A stretch of DNA of 64,000 nucleotides from Chryseobacterium viscerum (GCF_025949665.1 NZ_JAPDFT010000001.1:2108001-2172000); one strand, 5' to 3'. Positions 32,113 through 41,091 are shown, numbered from the stretch's first letter. Notes: generated from the letters alone by a model not told the origin. Numbers and translations are program-made.

Positions 32113-33942
32113 TTATTTCGCTTTACTCACATCCGTAAGAGCATTCAGAAAGGCTATGATCTGTTTTATTTCCGTTTCGGTAAGGTTTAATTTATCCGGC
32201 GCAAGGGTTTGGTTTTTCATTTTTAATCCTAATCCTTCTCCGCCTCCTTCGTTATAAAAGTCAAGAACTTCTTCTAATGTATTGAAAGCTCCGTTATGAA
32301 AGTATGGTTTGGTAAGGGCAATATTTCTCACTGTAACAGTTTTGAAAGAGTAATCATAAATCCATGATTTTTCTTTTTTTACAGGACTGTTTCCTCTTCC
32401 CAGATCCTGATCAAGCTCCACAGGAAGCTGTTTGATTGGTCTGGTAGGTATTCCCAGCACTTCAGATTCATTTTCATTAAAAAAAGGCGGCACCAATCCG
32501 GAAAAGTGAGGCGCAAAATGGCAGGTTGCACAATTGGCTTTTCCCATAAACAGATTGAACCCTTTTTTCACATCATCGGAAACATTCTTTTCATTTCTCA
32601 TAAAACGGTCAAAATCGCTGTCAAATGAGTATAATGAAGCTACATAAGAACTTAATGCTTTTGAAAAGTTTTCTTTACTGATCTTTCCATCCTTGAAAGC
32701 TGCACGGAAAGCCTTTTTATATTCAGGTTTTGTTTTTAGCTTCTGAATAATATTTTCATAGCTTGTATTGAATTCCTGTTCATTATAAATAACGTGTTCT
32801 GCCTGCTGTTCCAGATAAAAAGCACGAAGATCATAGAAAAATCTTTTGGCAAAAACAGCATTATACAAAGATGGAGAATTTCTCAAAACCGTTTTTCCTT
32901 CTACATTGCTTTGTGATCTGGCTTTAAGATCTGTAAAAGCATTTTCCTGCAGGTGGCAGGTTGCACAGCTCATCTTTTCGTTACCGCTTAAGTTCTGATC
33001 ATAGAAAATAGATTTTCCAAGGTTTCGGAGTTCCGGATTATCTTCTGAGGATTTCAATAAGGTATAAAAATACGGATCTAAAAAATCACTGCTGAAAAAG
33101 TTTTTGTTTCCTACATTCCAACCGGAAAATTCTTTAAGATCATCAGGTCTTCCGTCCCATTTTCCGAGCTCTTCGTACAAAGGCTGTACATATTTTTTAT
33201 AAAACTCAATTCTGTCAAAAGTTTCAAAATCGGTATTTTTTGAAAGGTAGCTGATTGCTTCTGTTAATATTTGATTAGCCTTACCAGTATTATAATTTTT
33301 AAAATAAGGATCGTCATTAATGTATTTCTGCATCCCTGAAAAAGCATGGATTGTTTCCTCGGAAATATTCAATGAACCGGGAGTATCAAAACCCGTAACT
33401 CCGAGTGAATAGATCCTGATCAGCTCTACACGTAAAGGTAATGTCTTGTTGTTGCCTTTGCTTAAGCCGTTTTTTAAAGCACTTAGATAAAACCCGGAAT
33501 AGCTGTTGTATAAAAACGTAGTAATGGTTTTGATCTTTTCTTTCTCATTGGCTGCTTCTTCTGAAAATATAAGTTCATCCAGTACCTGCAGCCCTTCAGG
33601 AGGAAGTGTATATGCTGATGTTCCTGCAGCTTCAATATGGAAAAGAGGTGCAGCGTTAAGATGAGTTTTCGTAAATTCAGGATAATGATAAGCCACATAA
33701 AATTCTATTTCTTTGAATGAATTCCTTGTACTGCTCAGTGATTTCTGTAATTCTTGCAGAGAAATGCGGTCTTCAGAGAACTTATCAACATCTGATTTCA
33801 GCTGTTCAAGCTTGGTTTTAAAGTTGGACAACCCTTTATTGACAAATGTATTTTCGCTTTCTTTTCCTTTATAAACAGGATTAAAAGACATTACTGCAAA
33901 TCCTATCAAAAGGACAATTACAAGCAGTGGATAAGATCTCAT
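32113..33942 (-). CDS. Di-haem cytochrome c peroxidase (MauG/CCP family) with extra N-terminal domain
   Basis: The 609-residue protein has an N-terminal hydrophobic export segment. It then has about 250 residues of helical sequence not found in classical peroxidases, and a CCP/MauG module with two c-type haem motifs: CATCH in EKMSCATCHLQENAFTD and CATCH in KANCATCHFAPHFSG. FHNGAFNTLEEVLDFYNEGGG near the C-terminus is typical. CCP enzymes reduce hydrogen peroxide in the periplasm; MauG relatives oxidise proteins. Which applies is not clear. Island 6 lies just past its stop. Confidence 0.9.
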   Translation of the reverse strand: MRSYPLLVIVLLIGFAVMSFNPVYKGKESENTFVNKGLSNFKTKLEQLKSDVDKFSEDRISLQELQKSLSSTRNSFKEIEFYVAYHYPEFTKTHLNAAPLFHIEAAGTSAYTLPPEGLQVLDELIFSEEAANEKEKIKTITTFLYNSYSGFYLSALKNGLSKGNNKTLPLRVELIRIYSLGVTGFDTPGSLNISEETIHAFSGMQKYINDDPYFKNYNTGKANQILTEAISYLSKNTDFETFDRIEFYKKYVQPLYEELGKWDGRPDDLKEFSGWNVGNKNFFSSDFLDPYFYTLLKSSEDNPELRNLGKSIFYDQNLSGNEKMSCATCHLQENAFTDLKARSQSNVEGKTVLRNSPSLYNAVFAKRFFYDLRAFYLEQQAEHVIYNEQEFNTSYENIIQKLKTKPEYKKAFRAAFKDGKISKENFSKALSSYVASLYSFDSDFDRFMRNEKNVSDDVKKGFNLFMGKANCATCHFAPHFSGLVPPFFNENESEVLGIPTRPIKQLPVELDQDLGRGNSPVKKEKSWIYDYSFKTVTVRNIALTKPYFHNGAFNTLEEVLDFYNEGGGEGLGLKMKNQTLAPDKLNLTETEIKQIIAFLNALTDVSKAK

Positions 33943-34173
33943 GAATTTTTAGCGGCAAAAGTATCAATCTGATGTTATCTCAGTTTTAATAACAGATTAA
34001 ATAATGTTTATATTTCTGATATCATATTTTTCACTAATTTTAAACCCCGAAATCAAATTCATTATTCTAAAGGAAACGGTTTTTCGAAATACCGGTAAAA
34101 ATAATGGCGGGAGATTATTGGGCGAGGATTTTTTTAATTGAATTCAACACATCAAAAAAACTAAAATAGTATT

Positions 34174-34659
34174 ATGAAAACAAAACTATGGTTTGCTGTT
34201 GCAGCAAGTTTCCTTTCTCTGACTGCATTTTCACAGAAAAAAAAGCAACCGGAAAAACAGTCCGGAAAGCCGCAGGAAATGGCTGTATACGCTGAGAAAA
34301 AAGGTTCTGATTATTACCTGATCCGCCTTGAAAAAGATAAAGAGATTCCCAATGTTTATGTGTATTCCAACGGTGTCACAAAACCCTATAAAAATTATAC
34401 GGATCTGAAAGATATTGTAACAGAATTTCCCGGAATGATGACTTCCAACAATTCAACAAAGGAAGAACTTATTTCTATTCTTAAAAAAGACGATCATTTC
34501 TACGAAATCACTTCACAGAGAAAAGATCCTAAAAACATTGAAAAAACGGTTGTTACTGTATATGAGGTAATGAATGGCCAGAAAAGGATTGTAGAAGAAT
34601 ACAATGATATCTACGAGGTTATGGCATCTCCTTATAAAGAAGCCATTATGATTAATTAA
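34174..34659 (+). CDS. Hypothetical secreted protein
   Basis: I do not recognise this 161-residue protein. It has a signal peptide (MKTKLWFAVAASFLSLTAFSQ), then a Lys/Gln-rich linker (KKKQPEKQSGKPQE). The remaining ~120 residues have alternating strand-like segments (VYAEKKGSDYYLIRLEKDKEIPNVYVYSN) and no Cys. No catalytic motif or T9SS domain is visible. It is 22 nt upstream of the nucleoside phosphorylase gene on the same strand and may share a transcript with it. Confidence 0.75.
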   Translation: MKTKLWFAVAASFLSLTAFSQKKKQPEKQSGKPQEMAVYAEKKGSDYYLIRLEKDKEIPNVYVYSNGVTKPYKNYTDLKDIVTEFPGMMTSNNSTKEELISILKKDDHFYEITSQRKDPKNIEKTVVTVYEVMNGQKRIVEEYNDIYEVMASPYKEAIMIN

Positions 34660-34681
34660 AAAAACAAAAAATATACATATT

Positions 34682-35536
34682 ATGCTAAACAAACTTGCTG
34701 CCTCAGAACTTGTTCTGAATGAAGACGGAAGTGTATACCACCTGAATCTTTTACCTGAAGATATTGCTGACAAAATCATCCTTGTAGGTGATCCTGACCG
34801 AGTGGCGAAAGTTTCAAAATACTTTGATACCGTAGAGATCAAAAAAAATAAAAGAGAATTCTATACGCATACAGGAACGCTTCGCGGAGAAAGAATTACC
34901 GTAATGTCAACAGGTATCGGAACTGAAAACATCGATATCGTAATGAACGAGCTGGATGCCTTAGTGAATATTGATCTTAAAAATAAAGAATTTAAGACTG
35001 AGCACAAAGCTCTTGAACTTTTCCGTATGGGAACTTGTGGAAGTGTAAACCCTGATGTACAGGTTGACAATATGCTGGTAACTCAAAATGTAGTAGGATT
35101 AGATGGATTGATGCATTTTTATCAGGATTATAACTTCGAAAATGAATTTTCTAAAAACTTCCTTGAAAAATTCCCTTATGAAAAAATCAAGCCGATGCTT
35201 TACTTCTCAGACTGGGCTGAAGAAATGGGTGACTATTACAAAGATGCCAAATACCATGGAAATACTGCAACATTCCCAGGATTCTATGCTCCACAAGGAA
35301 GACAGCTTCGTCTGAAAGCAGTAGATGATAAATTCCTGGAAACATTGAATGACCTTGGAATCACCAATTTCGAAATGGAAACCTCTGCCATCTATGCTCT
35401 TTCAAAATTATTGGGCCATAAAGCAATTACTGTAAATAACGTTATTGCAAACAGAAGACGCGGTGAGTTCTCTGCAGACCATCATGCTTCTGAGAAAAAC
35501 CTTATTGATTGGGTATTGGAAAGAATTATTAAGTAA
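34682..35536 (+). CDS. Nucleoside phosphorylase, uridine phosphorylase-like
   Basis: The 284-residue cytoplasmic enzyme belongs to the PNP/UDP hexameric family, which splits nucleosides with phosphate into base and ribose 1-phosphate. Motifs include ILVGDPDRV (phosphate loop), STGIGTENIDIVMNEL, FRMGTCGSVNPDVQV and NFEMETSAIYAL (nucleoside-binding Glu-Met-Glu). The arrangement favours uridine over purine nucleosides, but specificity is inferred. A strong terminator follows. Confidence 0.9.
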   Translation: MLNKLAASELVLNEDGSVYHLNLLPEDIADKIILVGDPDRVAKVSKYFDTVEIKKNKREFYTHTGTLRGERITVMSTGIGTENIDIVMNELDALVNIDLKNKEFKTEHKALELFRMGTCGSVNPDVQVDNMLVTQNVVGLDGLMHFYQDYNFENEFSKNFLEKFPYEKIKPMLYFSDWAEEMGDYYKDAKYHGNTATFPGFYAPQGRQLRLKAVDDKFLETLNDLGITNFEMETSAIYALSKLLGHKAITVNNVIANRRRGEFSADHHASEKNLIDWVLERIIK

Positions 35537-35558
35537 TTAATTCTGTTTACAATAAAAT

Positions 35559-35590
35559 AAAAACTCCGGAAATATTTTCCGGAGTTTTTT
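35559..35590 (+). terminator. Terminator after the nucleoside phosphorylase
   Basis: AACTCCGGAAA 35562-35572 pairs perfectly with TTTCCGGAGTT 35576-35586 around a 3 nt loop and is followed by T residues. Confidence 0.93.
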
Positions 35591-35593
35591 ATA

Positions 35594-35658
35594 TTTTGGC
35601 TAAGACCATTGGAAGGTTTCTATAATGATAAACGGACTGAAGCCCGTTTCTATTGAAT
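35594..35658 (+). repeat. CTATTGA hairpin element, copy B
   Basis: TTTTGGCTAAGACCA is followed by the hairpin AACGG-ACTGAAGC-CCGTT (35631-35648) and TCTATTGAAT. It has the same layout as the copies at 21614 and 41960, directly downstream of a terminator. Confidence 0.8.
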
Positions 35659-35704
35659 CTGAGTTTTGATCCTTTCACGATGAATAGAACTCACCACTCA
35701 CCTT

Positions 35705-35775
35705 GTCATTCCGTAGGAATCTAAATACAAAACTTTAAAAATAACGTAGAGATTCCTACGAAGTGAAAGAAGTGT
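35705..35775. repeat. Palindromic repeat (CGTAGGAATCT/AGATTCCTACG)
   Basis: CGTAGGAATCT 35712-35722 and AGATTCCTACG 35750-35760 are perfect 11 bp arms around a 27 nt AT-rich loop. It lies in the same gap as CTATTGA copy B. Confidence 0.75.
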
Positions 35776-35821
35776 TAAAAAGAAATTTTATAAGTAACTA
35801 TCAATTAAATACTATAATTAA

Positions 35822-36583
35822 CTATAGATGAAATGTTCGTGGATCCGGATAATGAAATGTATACTCCAGCTCTGAAACCAGTTTTGACGATAAAACCTTC
35901 TTCCCTTTTATTTCAAAATGCTCTCCTTCAGGTATATTTTTCTGTGCATTAATCACCTGGCTTTTTGCCGGATGAATCGGAGCCGTTACATTATAGAGTT
36001 TTGATTCTGTTTTTCTTTCAATCATTTCTATGATAATGGCACTGATATCAGCATAATGAATATGATTCACTGCATGGTCCAGATTTCCCACATTATAATT
36101 TTTCAGAAGTCTGTTGTCTCCCATCAAGCCTCCTAATCTCAAGATATTAAGCTGCGGATATTTATTTTTAAGCATTCTTTCTCCTGACACACTTTCCAAT
36201 GGAACATCTTCTTCTGTAAATTCTTTGGGAAGATCTGGGTAAACACCTGTAGAACTCATCAGAAATATCTGTCCTTTAAAGCTTCCGATAAAAACTGACA
36301 AATTCTGAATTCTGTTATATAAAGAACTCACACAGCAGCTTTTTTCAGAGACCGGAATGGTAATAATCAAAACATCCATATCTTTAATTTCAGACCATTG
36401 GGAAATGGGTTCTGCCAACTGATAATCCGGGAAAGAAGCCACTACAGCATTTATTCCTTTGCTATTCAAATCACTGGCTTTATTTTCTGTTGTTGTCGTT
36501 GCAGAGATTGTATATTTTCCGGATAAGGAAGAGGCTATTCTCTTTCCCAACCAGCCATGGCCGATAATTCCTATTTTCTTCAT
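35822..36583 (-). CDS. NAD(P)-binding SDR-like (atypical/extended) oxidoreductase
   Basis: The 253-residue protein has a Rossmann start (IGIIGHGWLGKRIASSL, GxGxxG-type), then IFLMSSTGVYPD and a C-terminal region like extended SDRs of the YeeZ type. The catalytic Tyr-x3-Lys of classical SDRs is not clear, so the activity is unknown; epimerase or reductase-like roles are possible. Its ATG overlaps the stop of the OhrR-like regulator (ATGA), so the two are coupled. Confidence 0.78.
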   Translation of the reverse strand: MKKIGIIGHGWLGKRIASSLSGKYTISATTTTENKASDLNSKGINAVVASFPDYQLAEPISQWSEIKDMDVLIITIPVSEKSCCVSSLYNRIQNLSVFIGSFKGQIFLMSSTGVYPDLPKEFTEEDVPLESVSGERMLKNKYPQLNILRLGGLMGDNRLLKNYNVGNLDHAVNHIHYADISAIIIEMIERKTESKLYNVTAPIHPAKSQVINAQKNIPEGEHFEIKGKKVLSSKLVSELEYTFHYPDPRTFHL

Positions 36584-37008
36584 ATTTCAGATACAGGTTG
36601 AGTTGATAATATTTCGTCTAAAGAATTCTTCAGCTGGCTTTTTACCTCATTGCTCAGATGCATACAGCTCTGAACAGCTTCAGGAATATGCCTCGCTTTA
36701 TCTTTAAGTTTCGCACCCTCCTTTGTAAGATTGATCAGTACAACTCTTTCATCTTCTGAACTGCGGGTTCGGATAATCAGACCGTTTTTTTCCATACGTT
36801 TCAGGAGTGGAGTTAGTGTTCCATTGTCCAGGTGAAGGTGCCCGCCAATCTTTCCGATATTCATTCCGCCGTGTTCCCACAAAACAATCATGACAAGATA
36901 TTGAGGATAGGTCAATGAAATTTCATCCAGATAGGGTTTATATAAACCTGTGATATACCGGGAAACCGCATAGGTTTTAAAACATAAATGTTCTGATAAA
37001 GGGATCAT
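36580..37008 (-). CDS. MarR-family regulator, OhrR-like organic peroxide sensor
   Basis: The 142-residue winged-helix protein closely follows the OhrR pattern: LCFKTYAVSRYITGLYKPYLDEISLTYPQYLVMIVLWEH, then LDNGTLTPLLKRMEKNGLI, then the wing RSSEDERVVLINLT. Cys9 in LCFKTY sits where OhrR has its peroxide-reactive Cys, which on oxidation releases DNA. No ohr gene is beside it; instead it leads a coupled operon with an SDR-like gene. Its promoter holds the palindrome TTGTGCACAA, suggesting autoregulation. Confidence 0.87.
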   Translation of the reverse strand: MIPLSEHLCFKTYAVSRYITGLYKPYLDEISLTYPQYLVMIVLWEHGGMNIGKIGGHLHLDNGTLTPLLKRMEKNGLIIRTRSSEDERVVLINLTKEGAKLKDKARHIPEAVQSCMHLSNEVKSQLKNSLDEILSTQPVSEI

Positions 37009-37024
37009 CTTCTTTTTTAATCAA

Positions 37025-37053
37025 CAAAGATAATTTATTTAATTTGTGCACAA
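37025..37053 (-). promoter_or_regulatory. Promoter of the ohrR-like operon with palindrome
   Basis: On the minus strand TTG (37051-37053), an 18 nt spacer, and TATCTTTG (37025-37032) match the Bacteroidota promoter. The -33 element is part of the perfect palindrome TTGTGCACAA (37044-37053), a candidate OhrR operator. Confidence 0.6.
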
Positions 37054-37180
37054 TATTTTTGTTTAAAATATTTATCGAATAATTGGTGAAGTAAAAAAAT
37101 TAAATACATTTTATTTCGGATTGTATTTCAGGCTTTGATTATTTGATTATTTTAGCCCAACTAAAAACTAACCCTTAAAC

Positions 37181-37447
37181 ATGAAGAACACAAATCGACC
37201 TGAAAACAATAAACTTTCAGAACTCTCCATTGAGGAACTTACAAAAGAAGAAAAAAAACGTTCCGCAGCACATATTTCCTTTTGTATTATTATGGGAATA
37301 CTTGTGGCAGCCTGTATCTATGTAACAATAAAGAAAGGCTTTAATGGCATAACACCGCTTCCTTTGGCTTTTTTCCCACTGTATCTCATCATTAGAAATA
37401 GCTGGCAAAATGTCCGCAAGGAAATCCGTTCCCGAAAGCTTCATTAA
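37181..37447 (+). CDS. Small two-helix membrane protein, unknown function
   Basis: The 88-residue protein has a hydrophilic N-terminus (~28 residues, with KEEKKRSAAH), two membrane helices (ISFCIIMGILVAACIYVTI and LPLAFFPLYLIIR) and a basic tail. I do not recognise the family. Small flavobacterial proteins of this shape are often annotated as hypothetical. It is divergent from the ohrR-like gene and converges on tag. Confidence 0.7.
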   Translation: MKNTNRPENNKLSELSIEELTKEEKKRSAAHISFCIIMGILVAACIYVTIKKGFNGITPLPLAFFPLYLIIRNSWQNVRKEIRSRKLH

Positions 37448-37480
37448 AAATATCCCTGAATTCTGAATGAAAAACAACTG

Positions 37481-38038
37481 TTATTTTCTGGCAAGGCAGT
37501 TTCTGATGTGGTCATTTACCATTCCGGTAGCCTGCATATGGGCATAAATTACTGTAGAACCAACAAACTTGAACCCTCTTTTTTTAAGTTCTTTAGAAAT
37601 AAGATCAGAAACTTCTGTTGTAGCAGGAACATCAGCTAAAGTCTCAGGACTGTTATCAATTGGTTTCCCACCCGTAAAGTTCCAGATATAGTTGGAAAAA
37701 CTCCCGAATTCTTTCTGAATTTCCATAAATCGCTGAGCATTGGTAACTGCTGCCAGAATTTTAAGCCTGTTTCTGATAATTCCTGGATTGTTCATTAATT
37801 CTTCGATCTTCTCCTCTGAATAGACTGCTACCTTTTTATAATCAAAATGATCAAAAGCGTCTCTGAAATTCTCTCTTTTAGATAAAATAGTATACCAGCT
37901 CAGTCCGGCCTGAAAACTTTCAAGGATCAGGAATTCAAATATTGTTTCATCATCATAGACAGGTCTTCCCCACTCTTCGTCATGATATTTTCTGTAGAGG
38001 TCATCTTTTTCACACCATCCGCATCGTATTGTTTCCAT
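37481..38038 (-). CDS. tag: DNA-3-methyladenine glycosylase I
   Basis: The 185-residue base-excision repair enzyme removes 3-methyladenine from alkylated DNA. Motifs are the N-terminal zinc ligand region RCGWCEKDDLYRKYHDEEWGRP, FEFLILESFQAGLSWYTILSKRENFRDAFDHFD, and the C-terminal YAHMQATGMVNDH with the second zinc ligands. ATG 38038 is used; the TTG nine bases upstream is not needed. The gene is separate from the neighbouring stress-type genes. Confidence 0.95.
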   Translation of the reverse strand: METIRCGWCEKDDLYRKYHDEEWGRPVYDDETIFEFLILESFQAGLSWYTILSKRENFRDAFDHFDYKKVAVYSEEKIEELMNNPGIIRNRLKILAAVTNAQRFMEIQKEFGSFSNYIWNFTGGKPIDNSPETLADVPATTEVSDLISKELKKRGFKFVGSTVIYAHMQATGMVNDHIRNCLARK

Positions 38039-38176
38039 AATTATCAAATTTTATCAACTAAATATACTACTGATTTGGAAAAATATAACAAAAGATTATG
38101 AAAAGTTTAACAGAGGTATCCTGTTTTAGGAATGGTTATTGTTTAATTACTGATACCTAACCAAATTTATAATATT

Positions 38177-38476
38177 ATGAACAATTCAGAGTATAACAAA
38201 GCGGAAAATGCAGTAAATAATGTAGAAAACTCTTTACAGAATGCAGCAGATAAAACCAAATGGAAAATCAATGAATTGGCAGACAAGGCCAAAGATTATA
38301 TCAATGAGAAGCGGAATAATGATCAGGAGGCCAGCCAGGAAGACTGGCTTGACAGGGTAAAAGCTAATGTATCCGATGCCTGGGAGGATATTAAGGATAA
38401 AGCAGATGAGGCATGGGAAAAAACCAAAGATGCGGCAGAGGATGTAAAGGCAGAATGGAATAAGAAAACCAATTAG
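38177..38476 (+). CDS. Hydrophilic helical (LEA-like) protein
   Basis: The 99-residue protein is almost entirely charged and Ala/Asn/Asp-rich, with repeated amphipathic 11-residue-like stretches (KADEAWEKTKDAAEDVKAEW). No Cys, signal peptide or membrane segment is present. It resembles late-embryogenesis-abundant or YtxH/CsbD-type stress proteins that are disordered until desiccation or membrane contact, but that is inference from composition. It is monocistronic with a following terminator. Confidence 0.72.
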   Translation: MNNSEYNKAENAVNNVENSLQNAADKTKWKINELADKAKDYINEKRNNDQEASQEDWLDRVKANVSDAWEDIKDKADEAWEKTKDAAEDVKAEWNKKTN

Positions 38477-38503
38477 TATTTCAGTCATATAAATATTTTC
38501 AGT

Positions 38504-38539
38504 AAAATGGAGTCTTAAATTGATAAGGCTCCATTTTTT
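38504..38539 (+). terminator. Terminator after the LEA-like gene
   Basis: AAAATGGAG and CTCCATTTT enclose a CTT/AAG extension, giving a long stem followed by T residues. Confidence 0.85.
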
Positions 38540-38564
38540 ATTATGTCATAACCACAATTATTGC

Positions 38565-38572
38565 TACATTTG
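38565..38572 (+). promoter_or_regulatory. -7 element of fabI
   Basis: TACATTTG is a perfect TAnnTTTG ending 24 nt before the fabI ATG. The -33 element is less clear. Confidence 0.5.
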
Positions 38573-38596
38573 TATTATAATAAACATTAAAAAATT

Positions 38597-39406
38597 ATGT
38601 CATACGGTTTACTTAAAGGCAAAAAGGGAATTATTTTTGGAGCCCTTAATGAACAATCTATCGCATGGAAAGTTGCTGAAAGATGCCATGAAGAAGGTTC
38701 TGAATTTATCTTATCCAATGCTCCTATTGCTTTAAGAATGGGAGAACTAAATGGTTTAGCAGAAAAAACAGGTTCTGAAGTAATAGGTGCTGATGCTACT
38801 TCTATAGAAGATCTTGAAAAACTTTTTGATGCCGCTGTTGCAAAATTTGGAAAAATTGACTTTATCCTTCACTCTATCGGAATGTCTATTAACGTAAGAA
38901 AAGGAAAACATTATACAGAAATGAACTACGACTGGTTGGAAAAAGGCTGGGATATTTCCGCTGTTTCTTTCCATAAAGTAATGCGTGTAGCATGGGAAAA
39001 AGATTGTATGAACGAATGGGGAAGTATTTTGGCGCTTACTTATATCGCGGCTCAGAGAACATTCCCGGATTATAATGATATGTCTGATAACAAAGCTTAT
39101 CTTGAAAGCATTGCAAGAACTTTCGGAAACTATTGGGGAGAAAGAAAAGTACGTGTAAATACAGTTTCTCAGTCTCCTACAATGACTACTGCGGGTAGCG
39201 GAGTGAAAGGTTTCGGAGGATTCCTTGGATATGCAGAAGATATGTCTCCACTAGGAAACGCTACAGCTCTTGAATGTGCTGACTACTGTGTAACTTTATT
39301 CTCTGATCTTACTAAAAAAGTAACCATGCAGAACCTATTCCATGACGGAGGTTTCAGCAGCTCAGGGGTTACTCAGAGAGTGATCAGTAAATATGATACT
39401 GAATAA
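38597..39406 (+). CDS. fabI: Enoyl-[acyl-carrier-protein] reductase (NADH), FabI
   Basis: The 269-residue enzyme carries out the last reduction in type II fatty-acid elongation. It has GIIFGALNEQSIAWKVA (NAD-binding FabI signature), ILHSIGMS, a catalytic Tyr and Lys in YIAAQRTFPDYNDMSDNKAYLES (Y-x6-K), and VNTVSQSPTMTTAGSGVKGF. The Asp-rich YNDMSDNKA is the Bacteroidota variant of E. coli YNVMGLAKA. FabI is the target of triclosan and isoniazid-type inhibitors. Confidence 0.96.
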   Translation: MSYGLLKGKKGIIFGALNEQSIAWKVAERCHEEGSEFILSNAPIALRMGELNGLAEKTGSEVIGADATSIEDLEKLFDAAVAKFGKIDFILHSIGMSINVRKGKHYTEMNYDWLEKGWDISAVSFHKVMRVAWEKDCMNEWGSILALTYIAAQRTFPDYNDMSDNKAYLESIARTFGNYWGERKVRVNTVSQSPTMTTAGSGVKGFGGFLGYAEDMSPLGNATALECADYCVTLFSDLTKKVTMQNLFHDGGFSSSGVTQRVISKYDTE

Positions 39407-39451
39407 TAATTCATCGAAAAAATAACAAACTGATAAAGTTTCGTTTACCAT

Positions 39452-39490
39452 AAAAGAAAACCCATGAATCCGTTTCATGGGTTTTCTTTT
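39452..39490 (+). terminator. Terminator after fabI
   Basis: AAAAGAAAACCCATGAA 39452-39468 pairs with the complement at 39474-39490, a 17 bp stem. Confidence 0.93.
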
Positions 39491-39598
39491 CTCTATTATC
39501 CGGAACCTCATCCATTTTCATTTGGAATCAAATAGAAAAGTCTTTCAAATAGAAAAATTCAGTAATTAATTTGAATGAATAAGCTGTATAAAATAAAC

Positions 39599-39623
39599 CC
39601 GGCGGCCTCTTCGAGGCCGCCGG
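39599..39623 (-). terminator. GC-rich terminator hairpin of the glucan operon
   Basis: CCGGCGGCCTC 39599-39609 and GAGGCCGCCGG 39613-39623 form a perfect 11 bp stem with a 3 nt loop. On the minus strand it is followed by a T-rich stretch and lies 28 nt past the last gene of the operon. Confidence 0.85.
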
Positions 39624-39651
39624 ATCTGTCAAAAATAATATTAATATGATA

Positions 39652-41091
39652 TTATAAAATTACGGTCTGTATAGAGTGTGCAGGAGCATTCAGTTTGGCA
39701 GCCATTCCTTCAATCCATAGGTTTGTTTCAATATCATTGTCTGAATCATTCATAATAACAGTTACCAATTGTCCGTTTTCATTCATAAAAGCAGAAGATG
39801 TAAGCGCGGCTCTGTTGGATGAGCTGCCGATTCTCTGAGCATTCGGCTTGATATATTTTGAAACGTGGCCTATATAATAGTATTCATAGGTATAGAACAC
39901 CTCTCCTGTTTTGGTATCTGCAATAATCGGGGCAAAACAGAAATTTCCTTTATGATTAGGTCCTCCGGTTTCATCCAATAGAATATTCCAGTCGGTCCAT
40001 AAAGCATTTCCTTTGTTGAAATCATTCAGCATATTTTTGCTGTACAGTTCCCCCAGACTTACATCATAGATCTTATCCATACTGAACTGTTCTTTACACC
40101 CTTCAGTGAATGCCAGAAATTTATCCGGAAAAGCTCTGTGAGTTTCTGCTAAATTATCAAAAAGCTGCGTTTTATTATTCCATGTTTCATACCAGTGGTA
40201 TCCGATTCCGCTAGCATATTTTGATGTTTCGGGATCACTTAAAGTGGTGGTTGCTCTTTGGTAGATAAGGTCTCTGTTGTGATCCCAGATCATTACTTTT
40301 TTATCTTTATATCCGTTTTTCCAAAGGGTTGGCCCAAGGTTCTTTTTCAGGAATTCTCCTTCTTCTTCAGCAGTGTAGATACATGATTCCCAGCTTTGGG
40401 TAGCCATTGGCTCGTTCTGAACGGTTAATCCCCAGATATTAATTCCTCTCTTTTCGTATTCTTTGATGAATTTGATATAATAATCTGCCCACGTCTGGTA
40501 GTATTGATTTTCTAATCGTCCGCCTTTATACAAGCTTTTATTTGACTTCATCCAGGCTGGCGGACTCCATGGGGAGAAATAAAATGTGAAATTATTTCCG
40601 ATCGCTTTCTGTGCTTCTTTGATCATCGGAATTTTATACTTCTCATCATGAGCAACGTTGAACGTTTTCAGAGAAGTGTCATTATCTTCTACATAAGTGT
40701 AAGAATCACTGGAGAAGTCACAGGAATTCATGTTGGTACGGACAACTGTGTATCCCAACCCATTTTTTCCAAAGTAAGCATCCAGGATTTCCTTCTGTTT
40801 ATTCTTTGGCATTTTATAAAAAGTCTCTGCAGATGCATCTGTGATAGCACCACCAATTCCTATAAGTTTCTGATATTTAAAATGGGGAGCCACAAAAATA
40901 CAGGCTTCTGTTTCTTTGGGTTGTCCAAATTGTTCAAATTTAACGGCTCCTTTATCCACCATCTTCTCATCCGCTTTCGAGTTAGTAAGGATCACCTTAG
41001 CTGTTTTTCCTGCATTCTTTTTCCAATAATTCTGCGCACTGACATTGATGACAACGCCTACTACAAAACAACTTACAATTAGTTTTCTCAT
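39652..41091 (-). CDS. GH30 glycoside hydrolase (beta-1,6-glucanase-like), distal
   Basis: The protein has about 479 residues with a signal peptide (MRKLIVSCFVVGVVINVSAQ). It shows the GH30 pattern: GIGGAITDASAETFYKMP, VRTNMNSCDFSSDSYTYVE, FSPWSPPAWMKSN, the acid/base Glu in LTVQNEPMATQSWESC and the nucleophile Glu in FTEGCKEQF, then the beta-sandwich end. GH30 subfamily 3 enzymes cleave beta-1,6-glucan. An upstream in-frame ATG at 41133 overlaps the GH16 stop (TAATG) and would add 14 residues before the signal peptide; ATG 41091 fits the signal peptide better. It is the last operon gene. Confidence 0.9.
   Translation of the reverse strand: MRKLIVSCFVVGVVINVSAQNYWKKNAGKTAKVILTNSKADEKMVDKGAVKFEQFGQPKETEACIFVAPHFKYQKLIGIGGAITDASAETFYKMPKNKQKEILDAYFGKNGLGYTVVRTNMNSCDFSSDSYTYVEDNDTSLKTFNVAHDEKYKIPMIKEAQKAIGNNFTFYFSPWSPPAWMKSNKSLYKGGRLENQYYQTWADYYIKFIKEYEKRGINIWGLTVQNEPMATQSWESCIYTAEEEGEFLKKNLGPTLWKNGYKDKKVMIWDHNRDLIYQRATTTLSDPETSKYASGIGYHWYETWNNKTQLFDNLAETHRAFPDKFLAFTEGCKEQFSMDKIYDVSLGELYSKNMLNDFNKGNALWTDWNILLDETGGPNHKGNFCFAPIIADTKTGEVFYTYEYYYIGHVSKYIKPNAQRIGSSSNRAALTSSAFMNENGQLVTVIMNDSDNDIETNLWIEGMAAKLNAPAHSIQTVIL

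Noticed and set aside
38234..38488. Hydrophobic antisense frame in the LEA-like gene
   Set aside because: The sense protein has the expected regular charged pattern; the antisense hydrophobicity follows from it.
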